Shown: positions 1 through 10,367 of the stretch, piece after piece
Numbering within the stretch: the first letter of the stretch is position 1
How the letters are laid out: each line of letters begins with the position of its first letter
DNA from: Corynebacterium sp. p3-SID1241
GTDB taxonomy: Bacteria; Actinomycetota; Actinomycetes; Mycobacteriales; Mycobacteriaceae
DNA length: 64,000 bases
Direction of reading: 5' to 3'
Assembly: GCA_025144025.1 (NCBI GenBank)
Contig: JALXWS010000003.1
Coordinates: 124,001 to 188,000, forward strand
The notes under the pieces: generated by a model
Told to the model about the DNA's origin: nothing
The model's input: the letters and a program-made list of their open reading frames with translations, nothing else
The model's database searches: none
Translations under genes and position numbers: made by a program

Positions 1-520
1 GACAAACTGCGGCCCACTCCCCGCCCGTGGGCTCGAGGCGATAAGTCTCTTTGCGCCGCGGATCGCGCGCGGCGATGGTCGGATCAAGGCGGACAATGAG
101 CTCCCGCAGCTTTCGCCGCAGGTTGCGGTGGGACGGCAATTTTTGGTTGGGGCGTTTAGGGGTGAGGTAGGTGGTTAATTCGGCGTCGATAAGCAAGCGC
201 TGTTCGGCGTTAATCTCTCCCAGCTTTGAGAGGGTCTGGTCGATAGTAATCAAGCGGTCTAAATCTAAATGGTAAAGCTCTTCCTGCCGGGATTTAAGGC
301 GCGGCAACTCCTTTAATCGCTCAAAGGCGAAGATGATATTTCTAATTCGCGATTGCCGTGCCCCAGTAAGATCCGACAGTGATTGGCTAATTATTTCGAT
401 ATCGTCATCCGGGTCTGGATGCACGCGCTTCCATAGGAGGTATTCAGCCTTGCGGATGTCTGTAGCTGCTTGTGAGGTGGAATTTTCTGGATTGGTATTG
501 GCAAAATAGGGCGCATTCAT
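1..520 (-). CDS. 13E12/DUF222-type HNH endonuclease family protein, N-terminal part (cut by window edge)
   Basis: An open frame starts with ATG at 520 and runs on the minus strand off the left edge, giving about 173 residues without a stop. The visible part is a charged, helical domain with the pattern RQSRIRNIIFAFERLKELPRL, followed by the arginine-rich stretch RRKLRELIVRLDPTIAARD. That resembles the DUF222 part of mycobacterial 13E12-repeat and corynebacterial HNH endonuclease proteins, in which it precedes a C-terminal HNH motif. The HNH motif, if present, lies outside the window, so nuclease function is family inference. It is transcribed in the same direction as the upstream helicase gene but is separated from it by a terminator. 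Confidence 0.7.
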   Translation of the reverse strand, partial: MNAPYFANTNPENSTSQAATDIRKAEYLLWKRVHPDPDDDIEIISQSLSDLTGARQSRIRNIIFAFERLKELPRLKSRQEELYHLDLDRLITIDQTLSKLGEINAEQRLLIDAELTTYLTPKRPNQKLPSHRNLRRKLRELIVRLDPTIAARDPRRKETYRLEPTGGEWAAVC

Positions 521-627
521 GGACTTCCCCCGCAGAAGTTTCTCTAGAACATGTTTGCGCTTTTAGTATACAAAATGCCTCCGACACCCTACCCCCGTTT
601 ATAGTAAAACCGCAGGTCAAAAGGTAC

Positions 628-655
628 GAAAAAATGGACCTCCGAAGAGGCCCAT
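628..655 (-). terminator. Rho-independent terminator of the DEAD-box helicase gene
   Basis: Read on the minus strand, a 9-bp stem (ATGGGCCTC / GAGGTCCAT, one G-U pair) closes a stable TTCG loop. It is followed by TTTTTTCG, directly after the helicase stop codon. This is a textbook intrinsic terminator. Confidence 0.85.
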
Positions 656-668
656 TGAGTCGAAAATG

Positions 669-2528
669 CTAGTCGCGCCAGCGTCCACCGCGCTTGCGTC
701 CGCCGCCGTGGTCACGGCGTGGCGGGCGTCCGGTGTCCTTTTTAATCTTGATCAGCTGGCCGGAAATGCGGGTATCTTTCAGGCGATCCAGCACTGCCGG
801 GTCAAGGTTCTTTGGCAGGTCAACCAGAGTATGGCCTACCGCGATGGTGATACGGCCAAAGTCCTTGGCAGACAGGCCACCCTCGTTGGCAATAGCACCC
901 ACGATGGCTCCCGGGCGCACATTTTGCCGCTTGCCGACGTCCAACCGGTACGTTTCAAAATCTCCGTCCGGCCGCTTAGGACCACGGCCCTTGCCGCCGC
1001 CCTTGAAATCGCGCTTGCGATCGTCGCGGCGGTCGCGGTCGCGCTTCGGCTTGGGAAGCGGCTTGTCTTCCATTAGGAAGTTCTTTCCGCCTTGAAGCAT
1101 GACAGCGAGGGCTGCGGCAATGTCATCCATGGCCGCGTTATTGTCCTCGGAGTACTTGCGCACCAAGGTACGGAAGAAATCCGCCTGCTTATTGTCCATG
1201 GAGTTGGTAATGGACTGCGCAAACTTTTCCTTGCGCTTTTCGTTAACCTCATCGACGGACGGCAGTTCCATCTCTTCCAAGCGGGCGTTGGTCACACGCT
1301 CGATGGAGCGCAGCATGCGGCGCTCGCGCGGGGTGACGAACAGGATGGCTTCGCCGGAGCGGCCCGCGCGGCCAGTGCGGCCGATGCGGTGCACGTAGGA
1401 CTCGGTATCGTTCGGGATATCGAAATTGACCACGTGGGTGATGCGCTCAACGTCGAGGCCACGGGCGGCGACGTCGGTAGCCACGAGGATGTCTAGGCGG
1501 CCATCCTTGAGCTGATCGACGGTGCGCTCACGCTGCGCCTGCGCAATATCACCGTTGATGGCGGCGGCACTAAAGCCGCGATCACGCAGGGTCTCGGCTA
1601 CCTCTTCAGTCTCATGCTTGGTCCGGCAGAAGACGATGATGGCATCGTAATTGATGACCTCAAGGATGCGGGTGAAGGCATCCATCTTCGCGCGATGCGG
1701 GATGAGGAGGAAGCGCTGGGTGATGTTGTCATTGGTGCGGCGCTCGGACTTCACCGTGACCTCGGCGGGGTTGTCGAGGTACTGCTTAGAGAGGCGCCGG
1801 ATAGCGTTTGGCATGGTGGCCGAGAAAAGCGCCACCTGCTTGCGGTCCGGGGTGTCTTCCAAGATGCGCTCGACGTCTTCTTGGAAGCCCATGTTCAGCA
1901 TCTCATCGGCCTCATCGAGGACGAGGAATTGCAGCTGAGACAGGTCCAGCGAGCCTTTTTCCAAGTGGTCGATGACGCGACCCGGGGTACCCACGATGAC
2001 CTGGGCACCACGACGCAACCCGGATAGCTGAATGCCATAGGCTTGGCCGCCGTAGATAGGCAGCACCTCGAGGCCCTTGAGAGACTCGGCGAAGGATTGG
2101 AAAGAGTCCGCCACCTGCAGGGCCAGCTCGCGGGTTGGGGCGAGTACGAGTGCCTGCGGATGGCGGGCCTTGGTGTTAATCTGCGACAGAACCGGCAGCG
2201 CAAAGGCTGCGGTCTTGCCGGTACCGGTCTGGGCGAGGCCGACTACGTCGCGGCCTTCCATCAAGATCGGGATGGTTTCTTCCTGAATGGGGGACGGCTT
2301 GGTGAAGCCTACTTTCGCAACAGCCTCCAGAATCCTCTCTGGCAGGCCAAGATGCGCGAACCCCTGGGAGTTGTCGTTGGCTGAATCTTGGGACTCAGCG
2401 CCGGTGTCCTCAGAAGTATTCGCAGCCCTGGTGTCCTTGGTGACACCTTGCGAGTTGTCCTGAGATTCCGACTTATTAAAATCTTCCGGCTCGTTGACGC
2501 CGCCGGTGGCGTTATCGGTAATGCTCAT
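669..2528 (-). CDS. deaD: DEAD-box ATP-dependent RNA helicase with C-terminal RNA-binding domain (DeaD/CsdA type)
   Basis: 619 residues if started at ATG 2528. A TTG 33 nt further upstream is open but its upstream GGAG lies too close. The order of motifs is complete: a Q-motif region, AQTGTGKT (about residue 97), PTRELA, DEAD (about 205), SAT (about 235) and HRIGRTGRAGR (about 384). The C-terminus has a basic RDRRDDRKRDF stretch and a DbpA-like RNA-binding domain (VGAIANEGGLSAKDFGRI), ending in an RGG-type tail. The acidic, Ser/Asn-rich first 60 residues are poorly conserved in such proteins. Family role: unwinding structured RNA in ribosome assembly, mRNA decay and cold adaptation. It is a single-gene unit with its own terminator. 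Confidence 0.93.
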   Translation of the reverse strand: MSITDNATGGVNEPEDFNKSESQDNSQGVTKDTRAANTSEDTGAESQDSANDNSQGFAHLGLPERILEAVAKVGFTKPSPIQEETIPILMEGRDVVGLAQTGTGKTAAFALPVLSQINTKARHPQALVLAPTRELALQVADSFQSFAESLKGLEVLPIYGGQAYGIQLSGLRRGAQVIVGTPGRVIDHLEKGSLDLSQLQFLVLDEADEMLNMGFQEDVERILEDTPDRKQVALFSATMPNAIRRLSKQYLDNPAEVTVKSERRTNDNITQRFLLIPHRAKMDAFTRILEVINYDAIIVFCRTKHETEEVAETLRDRGFSAAAINGDIAQAQRERTVDQLKDGRLDILVATDVAARGLDVERITHVVNFDIPNDTESYVHRIGRTGRAGRSGEAILFVTPRERRMLRSIERVTNARLEEMELPSVDEVNEKRKEKFAQSITNSMDNKQADFFRTLVRKYSEDNNAAMDDIAAALAVMLQGGKNFLMEDKPLPKPKRDRDRRDDRKRDFKGGGKGRGPKRPDGDFETYRLDVGKRQNVRPGAIVGAIANEGGLSAKDFGRITIAVGHTLVDLPKNLDPAVLDRLKDTRISGQLIKIKKDTGRPPRRDHGGGRKRGGRWRD

Positions 2529-2670
2529 TGCTTCACCAACCCTACGCGATTGCAGCCACAAACTCCATTGCGCAGCTCTTCGGCTTTCCTAGCCCAGATT
2601 TCCTGCAATGTTCGAAGCAATTCGAAAACACCGAAGCGTGGCGTCGCGTCCTTCTTCTAAGGTGCAGTTC

Positions 2671-3516
2671 ATGTCTCATCTACGCCCACGGTTCCTTTAC
2701 GACCAAGCACGTATCCGTGCCAAGCTAAGTTCGTATCCAGGGTTCAGCACGGAACTGGACGCTCCGGTAGACCTTTATCTGTCCTCGCTGTCTACGGGCC
2801 TGATCTACCCCACTAGGCGCAGCCGTCGGCCACAGCATGGCGAGTTTGTACACATTACAGACCGCCGCTTTCACCTAAACCCCGTCTTTCGCATGACTAA
2901 GGTGGAGGACAACTTTGAGTTTCATGTGATGGAGCTAGATCCAGTGCGCTTTCACCGCACTGAATACGCCGCACGTCCAAAACTTCTTAGCCTCGGCAGC
3001 GTGGTGGACAAAGAGAAAACTACTTACTTTCCGGTGGAGTTTGATTTCGCATCTCGTGGCAAGTTTGTGACTTTTAGTGCCGTCGATAAGCCTAAGGTAG
3101 GCCGCCTATACTCCTGCTTTACTTCACGGCCTCGGCACCCTTTATGCCTGCGCATAGAATCCACGGAGGACAACAATGGGCTGGTGCGCGCCCAGGTGAG
3201 CGAGGTCTATAGCGACTTTGAACGCGGAGAAATAAAAGGACCGCGAAAGGACTACGGCCCCGATAACCTCCCCTACCGGCCACCGGCTATCACCCGCACG
3301 GACGTAGAGATAGAGCTAGGGCGCTTCCGTCGCCTCTACGACCCAGAGTCATGGACTGTTCATGGTGCACAAGACGAAGAAACCCTCTTTATGGTAGAAG
3401 ATCCGGATGGATCGCGGGCGGTCTTTATCAGCAAAAAAGACGCGTGGCTGCATATGACAAAAGAAAAAGGCCGCCGACTATATCAGATAGCGGCGACCTT
3501 TCTAGAGGAGCGCTAG
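2671..3516 (+). CDS. Conserved hypothetical protein, function unknown
   Basis: 281 residues from ATG 2671, which has TAAGGTG upstream. The open frame extends 63 nt further but without a better site. The protein is soluble, rich in Arg, Phe and Tyr, with no signal peptide or membrane segment. It reads as beta-rich and opens with HLRPRFLYDQARIRAKLSSYPGF. I recognise no catalytic motif. It is divergent from deaD, and its last codons overlap the end of hutI. The hutI terminator lies inside its 3' end. Confidence 0.75.
   Translation: MSHLRPRFLYDQARIRAKLSSYPGFSTELDAPVDLYLSSLSTGLIYPTRRSRRPQHGEFVHITDRRFHLNPVFRMTKVEDNFEFHVMELDPVRFHRTEYAARPKLLSLGSVVDKEKTTYFPVEFDFASRGKFVTFSAVDKPKVGRLYSCFTSRPRHPLCLRIESTEDNNGLVRAQVSEVYSDFERGEIKGPRKDYGPDNLPYRPPAITRTDVEIELGRFRRLYDPESWTVHGAQDEETLFMVEDPDGSRAVFISKKDAWLHMTKEKGRRLYQIAATFLEER
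3460..3495 (-). terminator. Intrinsic terminator of the hutUI operon, inside the opposing gene
   Basis: Stem CGCCG-CTAT / ATAG-CGGCG (3472-3495, one bulged base on each side) is followed on the minus strand by GCCTTTTTCTTTTG. It lies 18 nt beyond the hutI stop, within the last codons of the convergent gene that ends at 3516. Confidence 0.7.
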
Positions 3517-4682
3517 GCTCCGGCGATAAAGGTGCGGTAGCTCAGTGGCATGCCTGGGCGGTAGGCCAAGTGCACGGCGCTGGGGGCGTCGAGCACGTGC
3601 AAATCAGCGGCGGCGCCCTCCACAATGGTGCCCTTAGCGGGGCGGCCCTGTGGATCGAGGCCATTGCCAACATTGTGGCGGCGCAGGGCGGTCGCACCGC
3701 CGGTGGTGGCGGCGTGGATAGCCTCGTCGACAGAAAGGTGCTGCTGTAGGACCGCGGTGGTCACGCAGTAGTTCATCGAGGAGGTATAGGACGTGCCGGG
3801 GTTGAGATTGGAGGCGATGGCGAGGGTGGCGCCGGCGTCGAGAAGCTTGCGGCCCGGGGCGAGCGGCTCGCGGGTGGATAGGTCGCAAGCCGGCAACATG
3901 GTGGCCACGGTATCGGAGTTGGCCAGCAGCTCGACATCCTCGTCCCTGAGGTAATTGACGTGGTCGACAGACGCTGCACCGAGCTCCACGGCGAGGGCAA
4001 CGCCTGGCCCCTCGCCCAGCTGGTTGCCGTGCACGCGCAGGCCGAGGCCCAACTTCTTACCGGCTTCCAGCACGCGGCGGGATTGCTCCTCATTGAACGC
4101 GCCCCGCTCGCAGAAGACGTCAATCCACTGCACGTAGGGAGCAACGCCCTCAAGCATGGGGCCAACGACCTCGTCGAGGTACTCCTCCGCGTCTGCCCCC
4201 GGCGGGACCAAGTGCGCGCCCAAAAAGGTCACGTCATCGACGTGGCGGGAGGCTACCTTGGCGGCCTCCACCTCGGACTCGGTGTTAAGGCCGTAGCCGG
4301 TCTTGGTCTCGAAGGTGGTGGTGCCACCGCGGCGGCCGGCGGCCACGCGATCCGCCACCAGCTTGTCCAGGCGGTCGGTGCCGGCCTGGCGGGTAGCGTC
4401 CATGGTCACGGCGATGCCGCCTGCCTCATAGGAACCGCCGGAGATGCGCGCCTCGAATTCGGCGGAGCGATCACCGTCGAAGACCATGTGGGTGTGCGAA
4501 TCTACCCAGCCGGGCAGGACGGCGCGGCCGCCCAGGTCCACCTTCTCGTCGGCCGCCGGCGCCTCGGAGGCTGGGCCGACCCAGGCGATGGTGCCGGATT
4601 CGACTACCAGGGCGGCGTCGTTAAGCGTGCCACGCTCGCTGACCGTACGGAGTTCTGAAATTCCGGTAAAAAGTGTGCTCAT
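3513..4682 (-). CDS. hutI: Imidazolonepropionase
   Basis: 389 residues. An amidohydrolase-superfamily enzyme that opens 4-imidazolone-5-propanoate to N-formimidoyl-L-glutamate, step 3 of histidine degradation. The metal-binding HxH is seen in GWVDSHTHMVFDGDR near residue 60. Further motifs are ETKTGYGL, the histidine in RVHGNQL, and ASNLNPGTS near the C-terminus. ATG 4682 follows the hutU stop codon directly (TAG then ATG), so it is the second gene of a hutUI operon and is probably translationally coupled. Confidence 0.95.
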   Translation of the reverse strand: MSTLFTGISELRTVSERGTLNDAALVVESGTIAWVGPASEAPAADEKVDLGGRAVLPGWVDSHTHMVFDGDRSAEFEARISGGSYEAGGIAVTMDATRQAGTDRLDKLVADRVAAGRRGGTTTFETKTGYGLNTESEVEAAKVASRHVDDVTFLGAHLVPPGADAEEYLDEVVGPMLEGVAPYVQWIDVFCERGAFNEEQSRRVLEAGKKLGLGLRVHGNQLGEGPGVALAVELGAASVDHVNYLRDEDVELLANSDTVATMLPACDLSTREPLAPGRKLLDAGATLAIASNLNPGTSYTSSMNYCVTTAVLQQHLSVDEAIHAATTGGATALRRHNVGNGLDPQGRPAKGTIVEGAAADLHVLDAPSAVHLAYRPGMPLSYRTFIAGA

Positions 4683-6359
<1,677 letters not shown>

Positions 6360-6501
6360 GGCTTCCTTTCGTCGTGCTTTTCGACGCCCTCCCAAGCCCC
6401 CTAGGCCGGTTTCCCGGGGCTGTCCCCGAGGGCTTGCTCGGCGTCACATGTCATAAAGTACTGTGACCCAGCTCTGTGTACCATGCCACACAAACCCTAA
6501 C

Positions 6502-6519
6502 TGTCTCGCATATGAGACA
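6502..6519. promoter_or_regulatory. 18-bp palindrome between hutU and the SGNH hydrolase gene (candidate operator)
   Basis: TGTCTC-GCATAT-GAGACA is a perfect 6-bp inverted repeat with a 6-bp centre, in the divergent intergenic region. A palindrome here fits an IclR-type (HutR) or other dimeric regulator. The link to HutR is inference. Confidence 0.5.
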
Positions 6520-6546
6520 ACCCCACAATGATCTAGGATGGCCTGC

Positions 6547-7332
6547 ATGCGTCGGTTCATCCCCCTCCTTTCCGTGGCCCTTCTCGCCGCTTGTTCCACC
6601 CCCGCCGAGGAGCCACAGCCACCCCACTACGTAGCGCTGGGAGATTCCTATGCGGCCATGGGCTCGACCACACTACCGCTCGATCCGCCCAATACCTGCG
6701 TGCGCGCACAAGATTCCTACCCCGAACTCGCAGCCAAGGAGATGGATGCGGAGCTCACCAATGTTGCCTGCCAGGGCGCTAGCACCCTCGACGTACTCTC
6801 CTCAGCCGGCGAGCACCCCGCCCAGGTGGACGCCCTGCGGGAAGACACCGACCTGGTAAGCCTATCCATCGGCGGCAATGACGCCAGCTTCGTGCGCCTT
6901 ACCCAGTGCGCCACGGACGATATCTGCCAGGCGGAATCCGGCCCGCAGATAGACATGGAAATTCGCGATCTCCCCCGCCGGCTCGACAAGGTCTATGAGG
7001 AAATCCACCACCGCTCCCCCGATGCGAAGGTCCTTGCCACCGGCTACCTCCCCCTTATCAAGCACGGGGAGACCTGCCCCTACATAGAAAAAATCCCGGC
7101 CAGCGACCGGGAATGGTTGGCAGAGTCCATCGAGCGCATCAATCAGGCAGTGCGCGAGGCCTCCGAGCGCCATGGGGCTACTTACGTGCTTGCCGACGCC
7201 GCCCTAGACCACACCGCCTGTTCCCCCTCGCCGTGGGTAGACTTTACAGGAAAGGAGACCGATTCCTTTCCCATGCACCCCACCCACGCGGGCCAGCAGG
7301 CCATGGCCCAAGCTCTACGCGCTGCCCTCTAG
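6547..7332 (+). CDS. Secreted SGNH/GDSL-family hydrolase lipoprotein (probable esterase/lipase)
   Basis: 261 residues from ATG 6547. The hexamer TAGGAT ends 7 nt before this ATG, which fits a leaderless start. The signal peptide RRFIPLLSVALLAAC ends in a lipobox with Cys at residue 16, so the protein is probably membrane-anchored outside the cell. SGNH blocks are visible: GDSYAAMGS (nucleophile Ser), SIGGNDASF and the C-terminal HPTHAGQQAM with the catalytic His. Cysteines after the signal peptide could form disulfides, as in actinobacterial extracellular lipases. It is inserted, on the opposite strand, between the two halves of the hut cluster and overlaps the 3' end of the flavin-reductase-like gene. 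The substrate is unknown. Confidence 0.85.
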   Translation: MRRFIPLLSVALLAACSTPAEEPQPPHYVALGDSYAAMGSTTLPLDPPNTCVRAQDSYPELAAKEMDAELTNVACQGASTLDVLSSAGEHPAQVDALREDTDLVSLSIGGNDASFVRLTQCATDDICQAESGPQIDMEIRDLPRRLDKVYEEIHHRSPDAKVLATGYLPLIKHGETCPYIEKIPASDREWLAESIERINQAVREASERHGATYVLADAALDHTACSPSPWVDFTGKETDSFPMHPTHAGQQAMAQALRAAL

Positions 7333-7977
7333 CCCGGCGCGCGCGGCGTCATCGGAACCGGGCACGCGCATCTCGAATTTTTCTGTGACCACGGTGTAGT
7401 CAAAGTAGCCCATGCGCGCGACAGGCTTAATCTTGAGGATGTCAAGCTTGCCTTCCTCATCGATGACAGATTCATCGATGTGAATGGTCTCCACATCGGC
7501 CACCACGAGGTCGATGCTGCCCACCTTGGAATTGCCAGGCACACGCAGCGTGGTCTTGTACTGGCACTCGAACTTCACCGGCGATTCTTTCACCATGGGA
7601 GTGCGGTAATTGTCCGCATATTCCTTGGTAACGGACAGGCGGTCCCACTCGCTGTCGCCATAGTCGAGCACCTGGGCGGATTTATTGACTTCCTCGCGTA
7701 GGTCATAGGTGGCCATATTCCACACGAACCAGCCGGTTTCTTCTGCATTGAGGACCGTGTCCTTCCGGCGACCATCCGGGTACTGGTTAGCCGAGAACAT
7801 CACCATGGGTGGATCGAAGGTGAGATTTTGCCACTGGCTATAGGGGGCGATGTTTTCGCGACCTTGACCATCAACACTAGAAAGCCAACCAATGGGCCGC
7901 GGAACCGTGCTCGCCTTAAACGGCGAAAATGGCAAGGGGTTAGGTTCAGATTGCGGGTGCCAAGAGATGATCGACAT
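7315..7977 (-). CDS. Flavin reductase-like, FMN-binding split-barrel protein
   Basis: 220 residues from ATG 7977, which follows the hutH TAA by one base, so it is co-transcribed with hutH. The start at 7998 would overlap hutH and is less likely. Motifs typical of the flavin-reductase-like split barrel are STVPRPIGWLSSVDGQGREN, APYSQWQNLTFDPPMVMFS and a domain ending in KIKPVARMGY. Members bind FMN and reduce flavin or serve as oxygenase partners. A role in histidine or urocanate metabolism is not established; the operon position alone suggests a link. Confidence 0.85.
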   Translation of the reverse strand: MSIISWHPQSEPNPLPFSPFKASTVPRPIGWLSSVDGQGRENIAPYSQWQNLTFDPPMVMFSANQYPDGRRKDTVLNAEETGWFVWNMATYDLREEVNKSAQVLDYGDSEWDRLSVTKEYADNYRTPMVKESPVKFECQYKTTLRVPGNSKVGSIDLVVADVETIHIDESVIDEEGKLDILKIKPVARMGYFDYTVVTEKFEMRVPGSDDAARAGLEGSA

Positions 7978-7978
7978 A

Positions 7979-9532
7979 TTAATCACGCAGCTTTCCAATT
8001 GCAGTTTCGACGGCCTCTAGTAAGACGCCGTCCTTTACTAGGCGTACTGTCTCCTCGATTTCCGGGGAGAGGTAGCGGTCCACGCCTGGGCCCTCGACGG
8101 TCTCGCGCAGCTTCTCAATCACCGCGCCAGTGCCCTTGGCCGGGGCGCCTTCGCGCATGTCGATGGCGCGGGCCGCGGTGAGGATCTCCACGGCCAGCAC
8201 GCGCTGCAGTCCGTCGACGGCCTTGCGCAGCTTGCGGGCTGCAGACCAGCCCATGGACACGTGGTCTTCCTGCATGGCCGAAGACGGAATGGAATCAGCC
8301 GAGGAGGGGTTAGCCAGGCGCTTCATTTCGCTCACGATGCCGGCCTGGGCGTACTGGGCGATCATGTGGCCGGAGTCGACACCAGGATCTGCGGCAAGAA
8401 AGGCATTCAGCCCGCGATTGCGCGCCGGGTCCAAGAAGCGGTCCGTGCGGCGCTCGGAAATCGAGGCTAAGTCCGCAGTGACGATGGCGAGGAAATCGAG
8501 CGCGTAGGCCACCGGCGCGCCGTGGAAATTGCCGTTAGAGACCACGCGGCCGTCCTTGGCCACCACCGGGTTATCCACTGCGCCGGCGAGCTCGCGCTCC
8601 GCCACCTGGGCAGTATGCGCCAAGGTATCGCGGAAGCCTCCGGCCACCTGCGGGGCGCACCGCACAGAGTAGGCATCTTGCACCTGGTTCTTTTTGAAAT
8701 CTTCTAGCGCGGATTCCAAGATCTGTGAGCCTTCAGCCACCTGGAGGATATTCGCAGCAGCAGCGGCCTGGCCTGGGTGCGGGCGCAGCTGCTGCAGGTC
8801 ATCCGCAAAGACCACGAGGGTGCCGAGCAGTCCTTCCACAGTCATGGCGGTGGCAATATCGGCGGTCTTTGCGGCCGCGCGCAGGTCAGTAATGGCCAGA
8901 CAAAGCTGGCCGAGCATGCCATCGGTGCCGTTGATAAGCGCTAGGCCTTCCTTCTCGCGCAGCTGCAGCGGCTCGATGTCGGCCGCAGACAAGGCTGCGC
9001 CCGCATCCTGCAGCTCGCCGTTTACGCGCACCTCGCCTTCTCCCAGCAGGGCGAGCGCACAGTGAGCAAGCGGCGCCAAATCGCCGGAGCAGCCCAGGGA
9101 GCCGTACTCGCGCACCACCGGAACGATGCCAGCGTTCAGCGCCTTGGCATAGGTTTCCACCACCACGGGGCGCACGCCGGTGCGGCCGGTGCACAGGGTG
9201 GACAGGCGCAGCAGCATCAGTGCGCGAATGACTTCTTCTTCCACCTCCGGGCCGGTGCCCGCAGCGTGCGAACGCACAAGGGAAAGCTGCAGTTGTGCAC
9301 GCATCTCTTCTGGGATATGGCGGCGAGCGAGCGCCCCAAAGCCGGTGGAAATGCCATACACCGGGGTGGGATCCTGTGCTAGTTCTTCCACGCGCTCGCG
9401 GGTAGCTGCCACCTCTTCTAGAGCTTCGGGAGCAATTTCCACCATCGCCCCATAGCAGGCAACAGCCACGACATCTTCGATGCTCAACGCACCGACATTC
9501 ACGATGACGGTGGTTGGATAGGCGTTAGGCAT
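7979..9532 (-). CDS. hutH: Histidine ammonia-lyase
   Basis: 517 residues, start ATG 9532 with a strong AAAGGAGG site. It deaminates L-histidine to urocanate, the first step of the hut pathway, with the self-made MIO cofactor. The MIO motif reads YGSLGCSGDLAPLAH (about residue 145), so the triad is Cys-Ser-Gly where the textbook sequence is Ala-Ser-Gly. Other family motifs are YGISTGFG near residue 60, and QDAYSVRCAPQ, NGNFHGAP and EDHVSMG further on. First gene of a two-gene unit with the flavin-reductase-like gene. Its promoter region carries the motif shared with the yjiH-like gene. Confidence 0.96.
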   Translation of the reverse strand: MPNAYPTTVIVNVGALSIEDVVAVACYGAMVEIAPEALEEVAATRERVEELAQDPTPVYGISTGFGALARRHIPEEMRAQLQLSLVRSHAAGTGPEVEEEVIRALMLLRLSTLCTGRTGVRPVVVETYAKALNAGIVPVVREYGSLGCSGDLAPLAHCALALLGEGEVRVNGELQDAGAALSAADIEPLQLREKEGLALINGTDGMLGQLCLAITDLRAAAKTADIATAMTVEGLLGTLVVFADDLQQLRPHPGQAAAAANILQVAEGSQILESALEDFKKNQVQDAYSVRCAPQVAGGFRDTLAHTAQVAERELAGAVDNPVVAKDGRVVSNGNFHGAPVAYALDFLAIVTADLASISERRTDRFLDPARNRGLNAFLAADPGVDSGHMIAQYAQAGIVSEMKRLANPSSADSIPSSAMQEDHVSMGWSAARKLRKAVDGLQRVLAVEILTAARAIDMREGAPAKGTGAVIEKLRETVEGPGVDRYLSPEIEETVRLVKDGVLLEAVETAIGKLRD

Positions 9533-9571
9533 GGCAAACCTCCTTTAAATAAGGGATTAATAACTTCGATG

Positions 9572-9595
9572 TGTCGCGCGACAGCCTAACGCGAT
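9572..9595. promoter_or_regulatory. Candidate operator upstream of hutH
   Basis: Contains the perfect palindrome TGTCGCGCGACA (9572-9583). The overlapping 21-bp stretch 9575-9595 matches 13310-13330, upstream of the yjiH-like gene, at 18 of 21 positions, in the same orientation relative to both genes. This suggests a shared regulator, most simply HutR. Confidence 0.6.
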
Positions 9596-9609
9596 GAATG
9601 TATGCTACC

Positions 9610-10353
9610 TCACTTTTTGCGATTGCGGTACATTTTGGCCGCTACCTTGTCCGAGACCTCCAGCAAAGCTCGAATGGCGGCGTCTACCTTCGCATCCGAC
9701 GTCCTCACCGGATACGTCACCGCTACCGCCGCTGCTGGACGGTCCAAATGATCCAGGATGGGTACCGCCACAGAGGCCTGACCGCGAGTAATTTCTTCAA
9801 TCTCCTGGTCCCACCCGCGTGCAGCTACCAAACTCAAGCGTTCTTTCAACGCGGTAAAGCCGCTACCTCCCGCAGTATCAAAGGCGGCGCGCACCTCCGC
9901 ATCAGGCAGATGTGCCAGCATCACACGCCCGGACGCCGTCTTATGTGACTGCAGGCGCACACCTACCTCGGTCACCAAGGATGTGGCCCCCACCGCACGC
10001 ACCTCCTGCAGATACAAAATTTCCGATCCAGCCATACGTGACAGATGCCCCGATCCACCCACCAGTGCCGCACACTGTTCCAAGTCTCGAGTAGCCATGC
10101 GCACCAAGGGTTGCTGCGTCACGTAGGCCGAGGCCATGGAATACGCAGCCAGACCCAGGCCATAGGTTTTATGCTCCGGCAAATGAGCCACAAAACCAGC
10201 ATCAACCATCTCCGCCAGCAGGTGGTATGTAGATGAACGCGGCAGGTTGAGCTCACCTTGGATGCGGGCAGCAGAAATAGGGACGTCGATGGTGGATAAA
10301 AGCTTGAGGATCTCCATCGCGTGACGCGCCGCGGGGACTCTGTTGGTACTCAC
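9610..10353 (-). CDS. hutR: IclR-family transcriptional regulator of histidine utilisation
   Basis: 247 residues from GTG 10353. TACAAT ends 8 nt before the GTG, which fits a leaderless transcript; a longer frame to 10407 has no better start. The N-terminal winged helix (RHAMEILKLLSTIDVPISAA, then LNLPRSSTYHLLAEM) and the C-terminal IclR effector-binding domain (GRVMLAHLPDAEVRAAF, ARGWDQEIEEITRGQASVA) are both complete. It is transcribed divergently from hutG and lies just upstream of hutH. In C. resistens an IclR-type HutR controls the hut genes, which supports the name; activator versus repressor cannot be read here. Confidence 0.88.
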   Translation of the reverse strand: MSTNRVPAARHAMEILKLLSTIDVPISAARIQGELNLPRSSTYHLLAEMVDAGFVAHLPEHKTYGLGLAAYSMASAYVTQQPLVRMATRDLEQCAALVGGSGHLSRMAGSEILYLQEVRAVGATSLVTEVGVRLQSHKTASGRVMLAHLPDAEVRAAFDTAGGSGFTALKERLSLVAARGWDQEIEEITRGQASVAVPILDHLDRPAAAVAVTYPVRTSDAKVDAAIRALLEVSDKVAAKMYRNRKK

Positions 10354-10367
10354 GCTTAGTGATTGTA

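Noticed and set aside
666..2027. Plus-strand open frames opposite deaD
   Set aside because: Opposite strand of a complete helicase gene, with no ribosome-binding site and low-complexity translated sequence.
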